The translations under genes were made by a program, and so were the position numbers. Shown one piece after another: positions 9,544 to 18,420 of a stretch of 64,000 bases of DNA (its first letter is position 1; each line of letters opens with the position of its first letter). A model generated the notes under the pieces. The model was not told where the DNA came from, did no database searches, and saw nothing but the letters and a program-made list of their open reading frames with translations. This DNA comes from Deefgea tanakiae (lineage in GTDB: Bacteria > Pseudomonadota > Gammaproteobacteria > Burkholderiales > Chitinibacteraceae): the NCBI RefSeq assembly GCF_019665765.1, contig NZ_CP081150.1, positions 434,001 through 498,000 of the forward strand, written 5' to 3'.

Positions 9544-10551
9544 ATGAACTTACCTACGGTTAGTGTTGTTATTTGTAATTATAATTATGCTCAATTTTTA
9601 GTAGAGTGTATTGAGTCAGTATTAAATCAATCCTACGCTGCGCATCAAGTTATTGTGATTGATGATGGTTCAACCGATAATTCGATCGAAATCGCTGAAT
9701 CTTTCGGTGAGCAGATTATTTTAGTTAAGAAAAAAAATGGCGGGCAGATTTCTGGGTATAACGAAGGATTTTCACTTTGTACGGCTGATGCCATTATTTT
9801 TCTTGATGCTGATGATGCGCTTGAGCCGAATGCGCTGATATGGGTTGCAGAACGTTTTACGCCTGATGTTGTCAAGGTGCAATATAAACTGAAAGTGGTT
9901 GATCAAGATTCAAACCCCACAGGTTCCGTTTTACCCAGTTCATTAGATAGTGGCAACTTAAAAAATGAGCTGCTACTCAAGGGCAAGCTATATAAATCCC
10001 CGCCAGGTAGTGGCAATGCTTATCGCGTTGCAACATTAAAGAAGTTATTTCCTTTGCCTTCAGATTCCCATGATTTGCATGGCGCAGATTACTTTTGTAT
10101 TTATGGGATTAGTTTATTAGGTGAAGTTGCGAGTATCTCCGAGCCACTGTTTCGTTATCGGGTCCATGCTCCGGCTGAGGCGGCAAGAAATGCATTGTCT
10201 TTTGGTAATGCTCTTAAAAGTGCCGATCCAATCACACGTGCGAATAAACGCTGGCAGCGATTAAAGAGCTGGGTTGCTGATTGGTCCGAGCAGCAGTATC
10301 TAATTCCGGGTCAATTTATCGATTTTACCCAGCAAAAAGTATTTTATGCTGCCGCAATTTTGAAGGCAGATCGTTTTATTGAACGGATTGATATATTTGC
10401 TGAGCAATTTGATTGGTTAATGCTGGCGATTAATTCTCGTGATGATTTTAATGTTTTAAAAAAGATAGCTGCATTAGTATGGGTTATTTCGCTACCATTT
10501 TGCACAAAATCATTGCGAATTTATTTGTCGAAGAAAATGTGTAATCCTTAA
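9544..10551 (+). CDS. glycosyltransferase family 2 protein
   Basis: The 335-residue GT-A enzyme has the classical N-terminus VSVVICNYNYAQFLVECIESVLNQSY and VIVIDDGSTDNS, and the metal-binding DxD in FLDADD at residues 88-91. GT2 members add single sugars, often rhamnose, glucose or galactose, to growing repeat units. No membrane helices of the synthase type are evident, so this is a soluble or peripheral transferase. It follows a 184-base AT-rich gap after cpsG and is likely to have its own promoter, although I could not fix one. The substrate is unknown. Confidence 0.85.
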   Translation: MNLPTVSVVICNYNYAQFLVECIESVLNQSYAAHQVIVIDDGSTDNSIEIAESFGEQIILVKKKNGGQISGYNEGFSLCTADAIIFLDADDALEPNALIWVAERFTPDVVKVQYKLKVVDQDSNPTGSVLPSSLDSGNLKNELLLKGKLYKSPPGSGNAYRVATLKKLFPLPSDSHDLHGADYFCIYGISLLGEVASISEPLFRYRVHAPAEAARNALSFGNALKSADPITRANKRWQRLKSWVADWSEQQYLIPGQFIDFTQQKVFYAAAILKADRFIERIDIFAEQFDWLMLAINSRDDFNVLKKIAALVWVISLPFCTKSLRIYLSKKMCNP

Positions 10552-10710
10552 ATACTTCTTGCGTATATATTTTTTTAAGTCAAAGAAACTTACCAATCAA
10601 ATTGGCTATGACGTTTGTCGATGGCCAATAACTCGCGCTTATACGTGATTATTTGCACTACCGTGCGCACGTTGGTATGTAATTGAATTTCTAATTTGGA
10701 GAACATCGTC

Positions 10711-11463
10711 ATGATCAAAACCCATCTGATCAATCTAGATAAAGATACTGAACGCTTGGCATTTATGAAAGATAACTTTGATCGCCTTGGCATTGCTGTT
10801 GATCGATTTCCTGCCGTTGATGGGCGTTTATTTCCAGTTGATGAATTTGAGCGTTTTGTGGCTGCACGCCCGCGCGATGGTAAAAAAACTTGGATGCGTG
10901 GTCAAATGGGCTGCTTTTTAAGCCATTTTGGCGTATGGAAAAAAATTGCAGAAGGTAATGACCGTTTTGCTGCCGTGTTTGAAGATGATGTGTATTTATC
11001 ACCCGTACTCAGCCAATTATTTGTAGATGACCAATGGTTGACAGACGATATCGATTTGGTGCGTTTGGATACTTCCACAAATCGACTGCTCATGGACCGA
11101 AAAGCTAAAATCAATGCAGGGGCGAGAAATTTTTATCGGGTGAAAACAACAAGTTGGTGTGCGGGTGGATATTTAATTAATCGTCGCACAGCTCGTCAGT
11201 TGGTTGAACTGGCGCCGCATTTTCATCAACCAGCGGATGTGATTTTGTATAACTATGAGCAGTCTGTTATAACGCCGAAACTGACCATTTTACAAGCAAG
11301 CCCAGCACTGGTAACGCAGGATAAACAAGAAGGCAGTAAAATTGGCTTCGTTAGCAATATTGAAGCGCCTACACAAACATTGCGTCAGGACCGTTTTATT
11401 GATGTGATTCCTGCAATTTATCGCACATTACTCGGTTACAAACGCGTGCCTTACCAAAACTAA
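10711..11463 (+). CDS. glycosyltransferase family 25 (LPS/EPS galactosyltransferase-like)
   Basis: Starting at ATG 10711, with TTGGAGAA nine bases upstream, the protein has 250 residues. It shows the GT25 pattern: THLINLDKDTERLAFM at the start, GCFLSHFGVWKKI in the middle, and the acidic motif FEDDVYLS with Glu91-Asp92-Asp93. GT25 enzymes such as Lgt/LpsA add galactose or related sugars to lipooligosaccharide, and some act on EPS. About 160 bases separate it from the GT2 gene. The 564-base degenerate stretch after it marks a break in the cluster. The exact donor sugar is unknown. Confidence 0.85.
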   Translation: MIKTHLINLDKDTERLAFMKDNFDRLGIAVDRFPAVDGRLFPVDEFERFVAARPRDGKKTWMRGQMGCFLSHFGVWKKIAEGNDRFAAVFEDDVYLSPVLSQLFVDDQWLTDDIDLVRLDTSTNRLLMDRKAKINAGARNFYRVKTTSWCAGGYLINRRTARQLVELAPHFHQPADVILYNYEQSVITPKLTILQASPALVTQDKQEGSKIGFVSNIEAPTQTLRQDRFIDVIPAIYRTLLGYKRVPYQN

Positions 11464-11548
11464 TCTTGATTTTTCACTTATGCTTTTCCTGCATTGTATT
11501 TAGGCGCTGTTGTCGTTTTGCGGGTTGAATAAAGTTGGCTTTGTTTTG

Positions 11549-11598
11549 CCATCTAATAACCCATTAGGAACGCGATGGATTAAAGGGGTATTAGATGG
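11549..11598. repeat. 14-bp imperfect inverted repeat
   Basis: CCATCTAATAACCC at 11549-11562 pairs with GGGGTATTAGATGG at 11585-11598, with 13 of 14 positions matching. The loop is 22 bases and there is no T-run after the stem, so it is not a typical terminator. It may be a remnant of a mobile element end or an operator-like site. Confidence 0.5.
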
Positions 11599-11786
11599 AT
11601 CCGATTAGAGAAAAGATAATTCGGGGCATTAATAAATCTGCCTTAACGTTCCATCTTAAGGCGTAATCATGAATGCGCTACGAGATTATAAAGCCGCATT
11701 GTAGGATGCTTATTTCGTCGTTTTGCATATTTAGGGGCTGGTTTGTTCATATGGTAATTCTATTAGCAGCATACCGCCTCTAATAT

Positions 11787-11930
11787 GTGCAACAAGCCGA
11801 CTTGTTTTGGAAAAACATTCAAAAAGGTGAATGGTTCCCCAACTCACAGGTGGCGGCGTTATCGTTTCGCAAGACCAGCTGGAATAGCACGGGCTTAAAC
11901 TTAAGCTATACCGCGAGTGATGTTGGATGA
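11787..11930 (+). pseudogene. possible remnant of an unidentified gene (47 codons)
   Basis: A GTG-initiated frame encodes a short peptide with a plausible folded-protein composition (contains ADLFWKNIQKGEWFPNSQ and SFRKTSWNSTGLNLSYT). It has no ribosome-binding site, follows an in-frame TAA immediately upstream, and is isolated in a non-coding stretch. It reads like the C-terminal piece of a lost gene. The parent family is not recognised. Confidence 0.2.
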
Positions 11931-12027
11931 GTGGATTGCCCCTTATCAGTTGTGCCTATGCATTTATTTTTTGCGTTCTTCAATATTATTGATGATGTAT
12001 GAACCGATACTTAAAAAAAGTTAAGAA

Positions 12028-13359
12028 ATGACAACTACTTCACATGGCCACGCTCTTATTAATGCGCTTGCTAAAAGTATGGGTGGGAAATATAGCCTGT
12101 ATTTAATGCAAGTCTTATCGATGGTTGTGTTGGCACGGGTGTTTACCCCAGAGCAATTCGGCATTTTTGCAATTGTTCAAGTTTTTGCAATGTTTTTTGC
12201 ACTATTTAGTGAAATTGGCTTGGTGCCAGCTTTAGTCAATGAAAAGCAGATTAGTGAACGAATGCGTAATGGTGTATTTGGTTTTACTTTGGCGATTGGC
12301 TGTACTGTATTTGTGATCTTTTTGATGTTTTCGCCAGCAATTGCATGGTTTTATGACAATAGCGCTTATCAATATCTAATTCTGCCAGTGGCTGTGTCTA
12401 TCATTTTCAATGCGGGTTCAATAGTTCCGACTGCTGCCTATATTCGAGAAAAAAAGTTTTTGCATATAGCGAGAGCAGAGATCTTTGCCGAGCTTGCATC
12501 ATTGGCTGTGGTGCTTGGTTTATTGTCGATGCAGCGGTTTGAAGCTGTCTTGGTATTGGCCTTTAAGCCCTTAACCGTTTCTATTGTAAAATTTATTGCC
12601 CTCTGGCACGGTAGCCTAAAAACAGAGGTCGGTCGGCCGATGTTCTCCAAGGAATTTACACAGGTAAAGCCGCTATTTAAGTTTTCGATTTACCAGTTTA
12701 TGTCGAATGTGATGGTGTATTTTTCTCGCAATCTAGATAATTTATTGGTGGGGAAATATTTTGGGGCGACGAGCTTGGGCTTGTATGATAAAGCCTATCA
12801 GCTTATGCGCTACCCGCTGATGTTGCTCACTTTTGCGATGGCTCCTGCTATTCAACCTGTATTAAAAGAACTCAACCACGATAAAGCGAAGTTTACGGCT
12901 TTGCATAATAAATTTATCAGTTATCTCGCCGTGCTTGGCGGCTTTGTGGGTCTTGGTTTGTATTTGACTGCAGATTTAATTGTTTTGCTATTGCTTGGCA
13001 ATCAATGGGGGGATGTAGCGGGGCTACTGAAGATTTTAGCGATCTCGGTACCTATTCAAATTGTACTTAGCTCTACTGGTGGTTTCTTTCAGGCTGCAAA
13101 TCGAACCGATTTAATGTTTGTCGCTACAATATTTTCCTTTGTGACGAATGTAGGCGCTATTGTATTAGCTATTATATTTGGCGATTTATATGTGCTTTGC
13201 TGGGCAATAACGGCTTCATTTTCTGTTAATTTTATTCAGTGTTACTATTTATTAGGCAAGCATGTATTTAATAAAGATTATGCTGGTTTGATCCTGCCTC
13301 TGTTCATTGTATTTTTTGCTTCAGCACTGATTTTGATTTTAAATTTGCTTGGTATATAA
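12028..13359 (+). CDS. Wzx-like polysaccharide flippase (MOP superfamily)
   Basis: The 443-residue protein has about 12 to 14 hydrophobic helices. It has the typical polysaccharide-biosynthesis-protein N-terminus, including YLMQVLSMVVLARVFTPEQFGIFA, and YFGATSLGLYDKAYQLMRYPLMLL in the second half. Proteins of this type move undecaprenyl-PP-linked repeat units to the periplasmic face, where Wzy polymerises them. Together with the polymerase at 115-1356 this indicates a Wzx/Wzy-type route. The next gene begins one base after its stop, so the two are co-transcribed. Confidence 0.85.
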   Translation: MTTTSHGHALINALAKSMGGKYSLYLMQVLSMVVLARVFTPEQFGIFAIVQVFAMFFALFSEIGLVPALVNEKQISERMRNGVFGFTLAIGCTVFVIFLMFSPAIAWFYDNSAYQYLILPVAVSIIFNAGSIVPTAAYIREKKFLHIARAEIFAELASLAVVLGLLSMQRFEAVLVLAFKPLTVSIVKFIALWHGSLKTEVGRPMFSKEFTQVKPLFKFSIYQFMSNVMVYFSRNLDNLLVGKYFGATSLGLYDKAYQLMRYPLMLLTFAMAPAIQPVLKELNHDKAKFTALHNKFISYLAVLGGFVGLGLYLTADLIVLLLLGNQWGDVAGLLKILAISVPIQIVLSSTGGFFQAANRTDLMFVATIFSFVTNVGAIVLAIIFGDLYVLCWAITASFSVNFIQCYYLLGKHVFNKDYAGLILPLFIVFFASALILILNLLGI

Positions 13360-13360
13360 A

Positions 13361-14497
13361 ATGATAGTTTTTTTAATTGATGTTGAGCCTTTGTGGAAAA
13401 CAGGTCTTTATAATGCTGTGGTTGGCCGATTGGAACGATACTCACCGCATTTGGTACTTAATATTTCCTATGCAGATACATATTGTTTAACGTTAGCAAA
13501 GCATTTACTAGGCAAGGGAGTGAATAAGAAAAGATCTAATTTTTTTGTTGGTGACATTGAAGTTCAAACTGTTGTTATACCACGAGGCTTTATTGCAACA
13601 ATTATGTTAAAGCTGCCATTTTTAATGGCTACTCTGATGAAGTTTGAGGCAAAAATAATTAAGAAGGAATTGCAAAAAGGTTGCACTAATCTCGCTGAGG
13701 TCGATCTGGTATGTCACTGGGGATTAACCTCAGTAATTTATGCCTCCTTTATGAGGAACGAAATTCGTAGTTATTATAATTTCTTCCATGGAAGTGATGT
13801 GCATACTGGCCCTGTAAAAAAACAGGAAGTTCGTGAGCTAATTTTTAGCGCGATGAATTTTGCCAAAATTAACTTTTTTGTTAGTAAAGGTTTGCTGCAC
13901 GTGGCGAGGCAATTAGGCTATCAAAAAGATAATGTGGCAATAAGTTATAATGGCATTGATCTAAAGTTATTTAAAACGAAAAGACATATAAATGCAGTGC
14001 CTGTTGTTGGTTATGCTGGTAATTTGCTTCCTGTCAAAGGGGCTGATTTATTACCTGCTATATTTGATGAAATACGAAAGAAAGTACCTATGGTGCAATT
14101 CAAGATAGCTGGCGATGGTTTCTTACGTGATTCTATTATTGATGAATTGGCTAGTAGAAAAATAGATTTCAATTATCTAGGTAAACTTCAGCCAGAGGAG
14201 ATGGCTGCGTTTTATTCTACAGTAGATGTCTTAATCATGCCTAGCCGAAATGAAGGACTTCCTTTAGCTGCAGTTGAGTGTATCGCTGCTGAGTGTAATC
14301 TTATTGCTACAAATGTTGGTGGTTTACCAGAGGTGGTTGCATCAGAGTTTTTAGTTAATCATTCCGATAATATCGCCTATGATTTTGCAAAAAAGGTAGC
14401 AGAGGTGCTAATTTTAAAGCCAAAACAAACGGTGAGTACAGACTTTGATATCGAGTATTCAATAAAGCGTGAATTAGATTTGATTTTAATTTCGTAA
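13361..14497 (+). CDS. glycosyltransferase family 4 protein (second copy)
   Basis: Starting at ATG 13361 the protein has 378 residues. A TTG 12 bases upstream would overlap the flippase gene. GT4 features are YNGIDLKLFK, the VVGYAGNLLPVKGADLL strand-loop, and PSRNEGLPLAAVECIAAE with the E-x7-E pair beginning at about Glu298. NFFHGSDVHTG in the N-terminal half resembles the acceptor loop of GT4 enzymes. The gene is markedly AT-rich. It probably adds another sugar to the repeat unit. It ends 71 bases before the next acyltransferase. Confidence 0.82.
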   Translation: MIVFLIDVEPLWKTGLYNAVVGRLERYSPHLVLNISYADTYCLTLAKHLLGKGVNKKRSNFFVGDIEVQTVVIPRGFIATIMLKLPFLMATLMKFEAKIIKKELQKGCTNLAEVDLVCHWGLTSVIYASFMRNEIRSYYNFFHGSDVHTGPVKKQEVRELIFSAMNFAKINFFVSKGLLHVARQLGYQKDNVAISYNGIDLKLFKTKRHINAVPVVGYAGNLLPVKGADLLPAIFDEIRKKVPMVQFKIAGDGFLRDSIIDELASRKIDFNYLGKLQPEEMAAFYSTVDVLIMPSRNEGLPLAAVECIAAECNLIATNVGGLPEVVASEFLVNHSDNIAYDFAKKVAEVLILKPKQTVSTDFDIEYSIKRELDLILIS

Positions 14498-14568
14498 TTT
14501 ATTCATTTTATTGATTTTTGCGATTATGACGTTTAACTTGTGTGTTATACAACAATAAAGGAAGTTTA

Positions 14569-15585
14569 GTGAGAGACGATAGAATAGATATACTTAGATT
14601 TATTGGTCTCGCCATGATCATTTTTGCTCATGTAGGATCAACAGGAGTGTTATTTGAACTTCGAAACTTTGATGTACCCTTGATGGTATTGGTTTCAGGA
14701 ATGGCATTCGGTTTGAGTTTCAAAGAAAATGAGTCGTATTGGGCCTACATTTGGAAAAGAATAAAGAGGTTGGTTTTTCCGGTATGGATTTTTTTAACCA
14801 TTTATTTTTTTGCTCTGTTTGTTATCTATCCAACAAGTGATGATTTAAATATTAGGACAGTTTTATCTTCTTACGCTCTATTAAATGGGATAGGTTATGT
14901 TTGGATAATAAGGGTTTTTCTGCTTGTCGCAATTGCGGCTCCATTCCTATTTATTTTTCATAATAAAGTACAAGCAGATGGCCGGTACTTTCTTGCCCTT
15001 ATGAGTTTTTTGTTTCTATATGAAATTTTGCGTTATCTTTCATTTCCGTATGTTCAAGAAGGTTTTGGGAAAATAGTCTCATATATTATTTTATATGTTG
15101 TGCCTTATTCCATCATATTCTCAGTCGGCCTACGAATGTTGAAAATGAATAAGTCCCAACTACTCAAGCTCGCTTTTGCTAGTTTTAGTGTATTTATTGC
15201 TTTTGGGTTTTTTCTATTTTTTCAAACGGGTAGGGTTTTCTCAATTCAAGAACTAAAATACCCGCCATCAATTTATTTTTTCTCTTATTCATTATTTGTC
15301 TCAACTTTGCTGTGGGCTTACAGTGAAAAAATTAGTTCTATTGTTGGAAGTCTGAAAATCAGTAAAATAACTATGTTTGTAGCTAATAACTCTATTTGGA
15401 TTTATTTATGGCATATACCACTAGTTAAATTTGTTGATGCAAATGTATTAACCAAGTATTTAATTGTTTTTGCGGTCGCTACTACTATTACTTACGTTCA
15501 GGTTTATACCGTAACTAATTTATTGTTAAAGTATATTGAGAGTAACCGAGCAAGGAAAAATATCAAAATTCTTCTAACTGGTTAA
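14569..15585 (+). CDS. acyltransferase family 3 membrane protein
   Basis: I choose GTG 14569 because AAAGGAAG ends four bases before it. The frame is open from an upstream GTG at 14542. The 338-residue product begins with RIDILRFIGLAMIIFAHVGS, the Acyltransferase_3 hallmark including the catalytic His, and has about ten membrane helices with IWIYLWHIPLVKF near the end. It probably O-acylates a sugar of the EPS repeat unit. It is the last + strand gene of the cluster. Beyond it lies a convergent gene of the same family. Confidence 0.85.
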   Translation: MRDDRIDILRFIGLAMIIFAHVGSTGVLFELRNFDVPLMVLVSGMAFGLSFKENESYWAYIWKRIKRLVFPVWIFLTIYFFALFVIYPTSDDLNIRTVLSSYALLNGIGYVWIIRVFLLVAIAAPFLFIFHNKVQADGRYFLALMSFLFLYEILRYLSFPYVQEGFGKIVSYIILYVVPYSIIFSVGLRMLKMNKSQLLKLAFASFSVFIAFGFFLFFQTGRVFSIQELKYPPSIYFFSYSLFVSTLLWAYSEKISSIVGSLKISKITMFVANNSIWIYLWHIPLVKFVDANVLTKYLIVFAVATTITYVQVYTVTNLLLKYIESNRARKNIKILLTG

Positions 15586-15889
15586 CCCAAAAAAGACAGT
15601 GCCGGGCTTGTTTAATGACACTTCTTTTGCATTTGTGAAATTGATGCTGTTTCTTATTATTTTATCCCCCCCCCGTTTTTATGTAACACGCCTTCCGCAC
15701 TCATGTATTTATCCAGTAGTTTTGAGTAATATTTGTCGACCTTAAGTAGAAGTTATAAGTCCAAATTAGTATTGCCCGTAGGTTTCCTGCAACTTTACTT
15801 TCAACTACTTTTAATGACCTGCTAGAAAGCACGAGGCCTTATACCTTTTAAGACCCGTATAATAAAATTCAAGTCATAAAAGAGTGGAG
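15586..15889. other. 304-bp gap between convergent acyltransferase genes, with a nine-C tract
   Basis: The gap carries no supportable gene on either strand. It contains a homopolymer of nine C at 15666-15674. A - strand frame just beyond that tract reads as a plausible peptide for about 30 codons but is closed by stops, which hints at gene decay. No clear terminator hairpin was found for either flanking gene. Confidence 0.5.
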
Positions 15890-16845
15890 TTACAATATGA
15901 ATTTTAATTTTCTGTTGATTTTAATTAAAAAATATGAGGCTATAAGAGAAATAAAAATTGTTGCAATTGTTAAGGCTGTTGCTTGTAGTTTTGATACTTC
16001 ACCCAGTATGTAAATTACAAATGGGTGAATGAAAAAAACGCCTGAAGAGTAAAGTGCTATATTTTTGCTGCGCCCTTGTATATTGATCTTCATGAACAAT
16101 AAAAATATTGCTGGGCATATAATGGCAAGAGATAACATGTTGTCAAAATGCTTGTCATTTATAGGACTGGAGTAATTGAAATTAGATTCTAAAGTTAACA
16201 ACATTAGACCTACAATGGATGCCGTTACTGCAGTTGTTAAGCTGATTTTTTTGTGGATTTCATGTTTATTAATTAAATACCCTAAGCTGATATATGGTAG
16301 TGAAAATAATAATCCATTCCTGTGGACCCAATCGTAGTTAAATTGAGTATCTAAGATTTTGTTTTCTGCAAGATGGTAGTTTCCAGTGTACTGAATTAGA
16401 ACACCTAATAAAAATGTTGCAACTGCAATAGAGGCAATCGTAAGAGACTTGAAGTTTTTCATTGTCAGTAGCAAAAGTGCACTGACAATAAGCCCAGCTA
16501 GATACCACAAATGCCTATAACCCAAAATTAGTGTTTGAATTATTTTTTTAGCTCTATAAATGTCAGCTCTGATGGGCGAAACCAAAAGTAGGCGTACAAA
16601 ATCATCCAGAATAGGTAAATGTGGAATAGTCTTTTTATCCATAGGGCGGAGTTATTGTTTGATATTGCAGAATAAAAATAAAATCCATTGATTATCAAAA
16701 AAATTGGAACTGCGATCCTAAAAAGTCCATCCTGTGTTAGGTATGAAGCTTCTAGGCTTATGTCTTTTAGGAAAACTGTATGTATCCCCACTACCATAAA
16801 GGCCAAAAATAGTTTAAGTATGTCAATTGCTATATTTCTATTCAA
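15890..16845 (-). CDS. acyltransferase family 3 gene, split by a frameshift at an A7 heptamer
   Basis: Two overlapping - strand frames together encode one Acyltransferase_3 protein. The first (16845 to 16540, 101 residues) has the N-terminal NIAIDILKLFLAFMVVGIHT with the catalytic His and ends in ELKK-stop. The second carries KKIIQTLILGYRHLWYLAG and the remaining helices to 15890. The join lies at the run of seven A (16549-16543 on this strand) immediately before UAA. A -1 shift there gives a continuous protein of about 318 residues, a normal family length. It could be a pseudogene, a phase-variable gene, a sequencing error or programmed frameshifting. No helix or core motif appears lost apart from the shift. 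Confidence 0.65.
16543..16549 (-). other. A-AAA-AAA slippery heptamer directly before UAA
   Basis: On the - strand the zero-frame codons read CTA AAA AAA TAA. The seven A are therefore phased as X-XXY-YYZ, the arrangement used by -1 ribosomal frameshift sites, and a -1 slip opens 217 further codons. No strong downstream stem-loop or upstream stimulatory Shine-Dalgarno was evident by eye. Poly-A tracts can also cause transcriptional slippage or replication slippage. Confidence 0.5.
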
Positions 16846-16916
16846 AATTCAATTTCTCCAATTCACACTAATGCAATTTCTGCCTTTGTTCTAATCTGGC
16901 CGGTTCAAACGTAGAA

Positions 16917-16941
16917 AAGCCCCAAGTTTTTCTTGGGGCTT
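16917..16941 (-). terminator. rho-independent terminator of the PEP-CTERM protein gene
   Basis: A perfect 10-bp stem (AAGCCCCAAG with CTTGGGGCTT) closes a five-base loop. On the - strand it is followed by TTTTC. It lies 19 bases beyond the stop of the choice-of-anchor-A gene and separates it from the split acyltransferase gene on the same strand. Confidence 0.85.
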
Positions 16942-16959
16942 TGTCTATGCAATTAGCAA

Positions 16960-18054
16960 TTAAGCTTGTTTTGCTTTACGGCGGCGAGCAGCCAGTAAGC
17001 CTACCAAACCTAAGCCCATCAAAGCATAAGTTTCTGGTTCTGGTACAGGTGTCATTACCGTGCCTTTGAAGGGTTCGTAGCCTAGCTCTACTTGGCCTTT
17101 CATAGCCCAAGCCACCGTTGTTCCTTCAACATGGCCCGTGCCAAATAAAGTTGCTCCCGGTGCTAAAATACTACCCCATACATGGGTGTTTACTGAAACT
17201 TCTTTTGCATTTCTGAAATTGAACAATACATTAGCGCGTTTTTCCTCAAACTGCTCCAATTGGCCACCAGAAAAAATTACATCACTAAAGCTTGGGTTTG
17301 TGCCTGAGTAGTTAATGATGACTGTCGCACCATCTGCAATCCCAGATAGTCTTAAATTTTGCAGTACACCTTCACGAGCTCCAGTTTCGGCCCAGTATTT
17401 GGAAACGGTATTGTCTAGATTGAAAACTTCCGTCTTCGCACCTGTGCCGGTCAGTAAGATTTCACCCCATTTGAATTGATCACTACCCGTTGCTTGGAGT
17501 TTGCTTAGAAAGCTTGAGGTCTTTGCTAAGTTCTCTTTTATGCCCTGAAAATCCACAACTTTCATTACGCCAGCATTTAAGTCGTGAATCGGCTGAGTCG
17601 CCCCATTGTTGCCTAGTGAAGAACCTTCTACCAATTTGCCGTTGGAATCACGGTTTACTTTACCGCCGATAACACCGTAGCTGAGCTCAGGCGTATAGTC
17701 CGTTATTGGCCCGTAGCCTTGATTTGGGTTAACGCCTGCAGGGGCTTTCTCAAGTTTGACTGAACTAGCTCCGCTGACAATATCATTGCGAACAACTAGA
17801 ACAGGTTTATCACCCTGTGCACGATACCCAATTGATGTTGCGCCTGGGCCTACAATCAGTTGACCGCCAACAGCAAGGCGACCTTCTACGTCTTTTACTC
17901 CACTTACATTGTCAAAGAAAAAACCACTGAAATCTGCAGCTCCTCCCAATGGGTTCAAATCTTTGTAAACAACCGCACTGGCGGGTGAGGCCAGTGCGGC
18001 CATGGTTGATGCTGCAAGCAATGTAGCTTGTAGTTTGTTAAGTGCTAATTTCAT
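16960..18054 (-). CDS. choice-of-anchor A family PEP-CTERM protein
   Basis: The 364-residue exported protein has a signal peptide at about 1-27 (ends SPASA). The body has choice-of-anchor-A features: a DFSGFFFDNVSGVKDVEGRLAVGG beta-helical opening segment and WGSILAPGATLFG late in the domain. The C-terminus is a textbook PEP-CTERM signal: VPEPETYALMGLGLVGLLAARRRKAKQA from residue 337, comprising the PEP motif, a hydrophobic helix and a basic tail. It is thus a predicted exosortase substrate, cleaved at PEP and retained at or released from the surface with EPS. The adjacent EPS locus and EpsI-like tail fit this. It has its own promoter and terminator. The binding target is unknown. Confidence 0.88.
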   Translation of the reverse strand: MKLALNKLQATLLAASTMAALASPASAVVYKDLNPLGGAADFSGFFFDNVSGVKDVEGRLAVGGQLIVGPGATSIGYRAQGDKPVLVVRNDIVSGASSVKLEKAPAGVNPNQGYGPITDYTPELSYGVIGGKVNRDSNGKLVEGSSLGNNGATQPIHDLNAGVMKVVDFQGIKENLAKTSSFLSKLQATGSDQFKWGEILLTGTGAKTEVFNLDNTVSKYWAETGAREGVLQNLRLSGIADGATVIINYSGTNPSFSDVIFSGGQLEQFEEKRANVLFNFRNAKEVSVNTHVWGSILAPGATLFGTGHVEGTTVAWAMKGQVELGYEPFKGTVMTPVPEPETYALMGLGLVGLLAARRRKAKQA

Positions 18055-18124
18055 CGTCTCTCTCTATAGTTTTGAATATTATAAATTTCGGTCGCAAGAA
18101 TTGCGTAATTTCGTATTTGACGCG

Positions 18125-18152
18125 AGTATACCGAAGTAATTTTTATATGCAA
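18125..18152 (-). promoter_or_regulatory. probable sigma-70 promoter of the PEP-CTERM protein gene
   Basis: On the - strand TTGCAT (18152-18147) and TATACT (18130-18125) are separated by 16 bases, about 70 bases upstream of the ATG. The region is AT-rich upstream, and a purine-rich AGAGAGAG ribosome-binding site sits just before the start codon. Prediction from consensus only. Confidence 0.45.
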
Positions 18153-18344
18153 TGGTTTCCTAAGTCATTCATTTATATTGGTTTATTATCATTTGATGAT
18201 ATTGGAATTATTAATTTTTAGTGACAATTTCGGATTCATTTGTTGTACAAGGTCTGATCTTCACATTGTAAATTCATGGTTTATCTTTCAATTTTTGTAA
18301 TTCATGCTCAGATTTGATATGTATTTGTCAGTTAGAGGAAATAA

Positions 18345-18371
18345 AAAAACCAGCCCTAAGGCTGGTTTTTT
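18345..18371 (-). terminator. rho-independent terminator of htpG
   Basis: AAAAACCAGCC pairs with GGCTGGTTTTT around a CTAA loop. U-tracts occur on both strands, so it may act bidirectionally. It lies 50 bases past the htpG stop. Confidence 0.85.
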
Positions 18372-18420
18372 ATGTATTGTCTTGTAGCCATTGATTTTCA
18401 ATGGCTAGGAAGATATACAT

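Larger units (their letters stand above)
11464..12027 (+). other. 564-bp intergenic stretch, probably decayed DNA
   Basis: No convincing gene is present between the GT25 and flippase genes. The stretch holds an inverted repeat (11549-11562 with 11585-11598, one mismatch, 22-base loop). It also has several short frames broken by stops and a 47-codon GTG frame at 11787-11930 with protein-like composition. Together these look like the eroded remains of an insertion or a lost gene. I cannot assign it to a known IS family from the sequence alone. Confidence 0.4.
18055..18420. other. 366-bp intergenic region with a promoter and a terminator
   Basis: The stretch holds the leader and promoter of the PEP-CTERM gene (18055-18152), then about 190 bases of AT-rich DNA without a gene, and finally the htpG terminator at 18345-18371. 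The AT-rich middle could host regulators of the surface-protein gene. No clear operator palindrome was seen. Confidence 0.6.
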
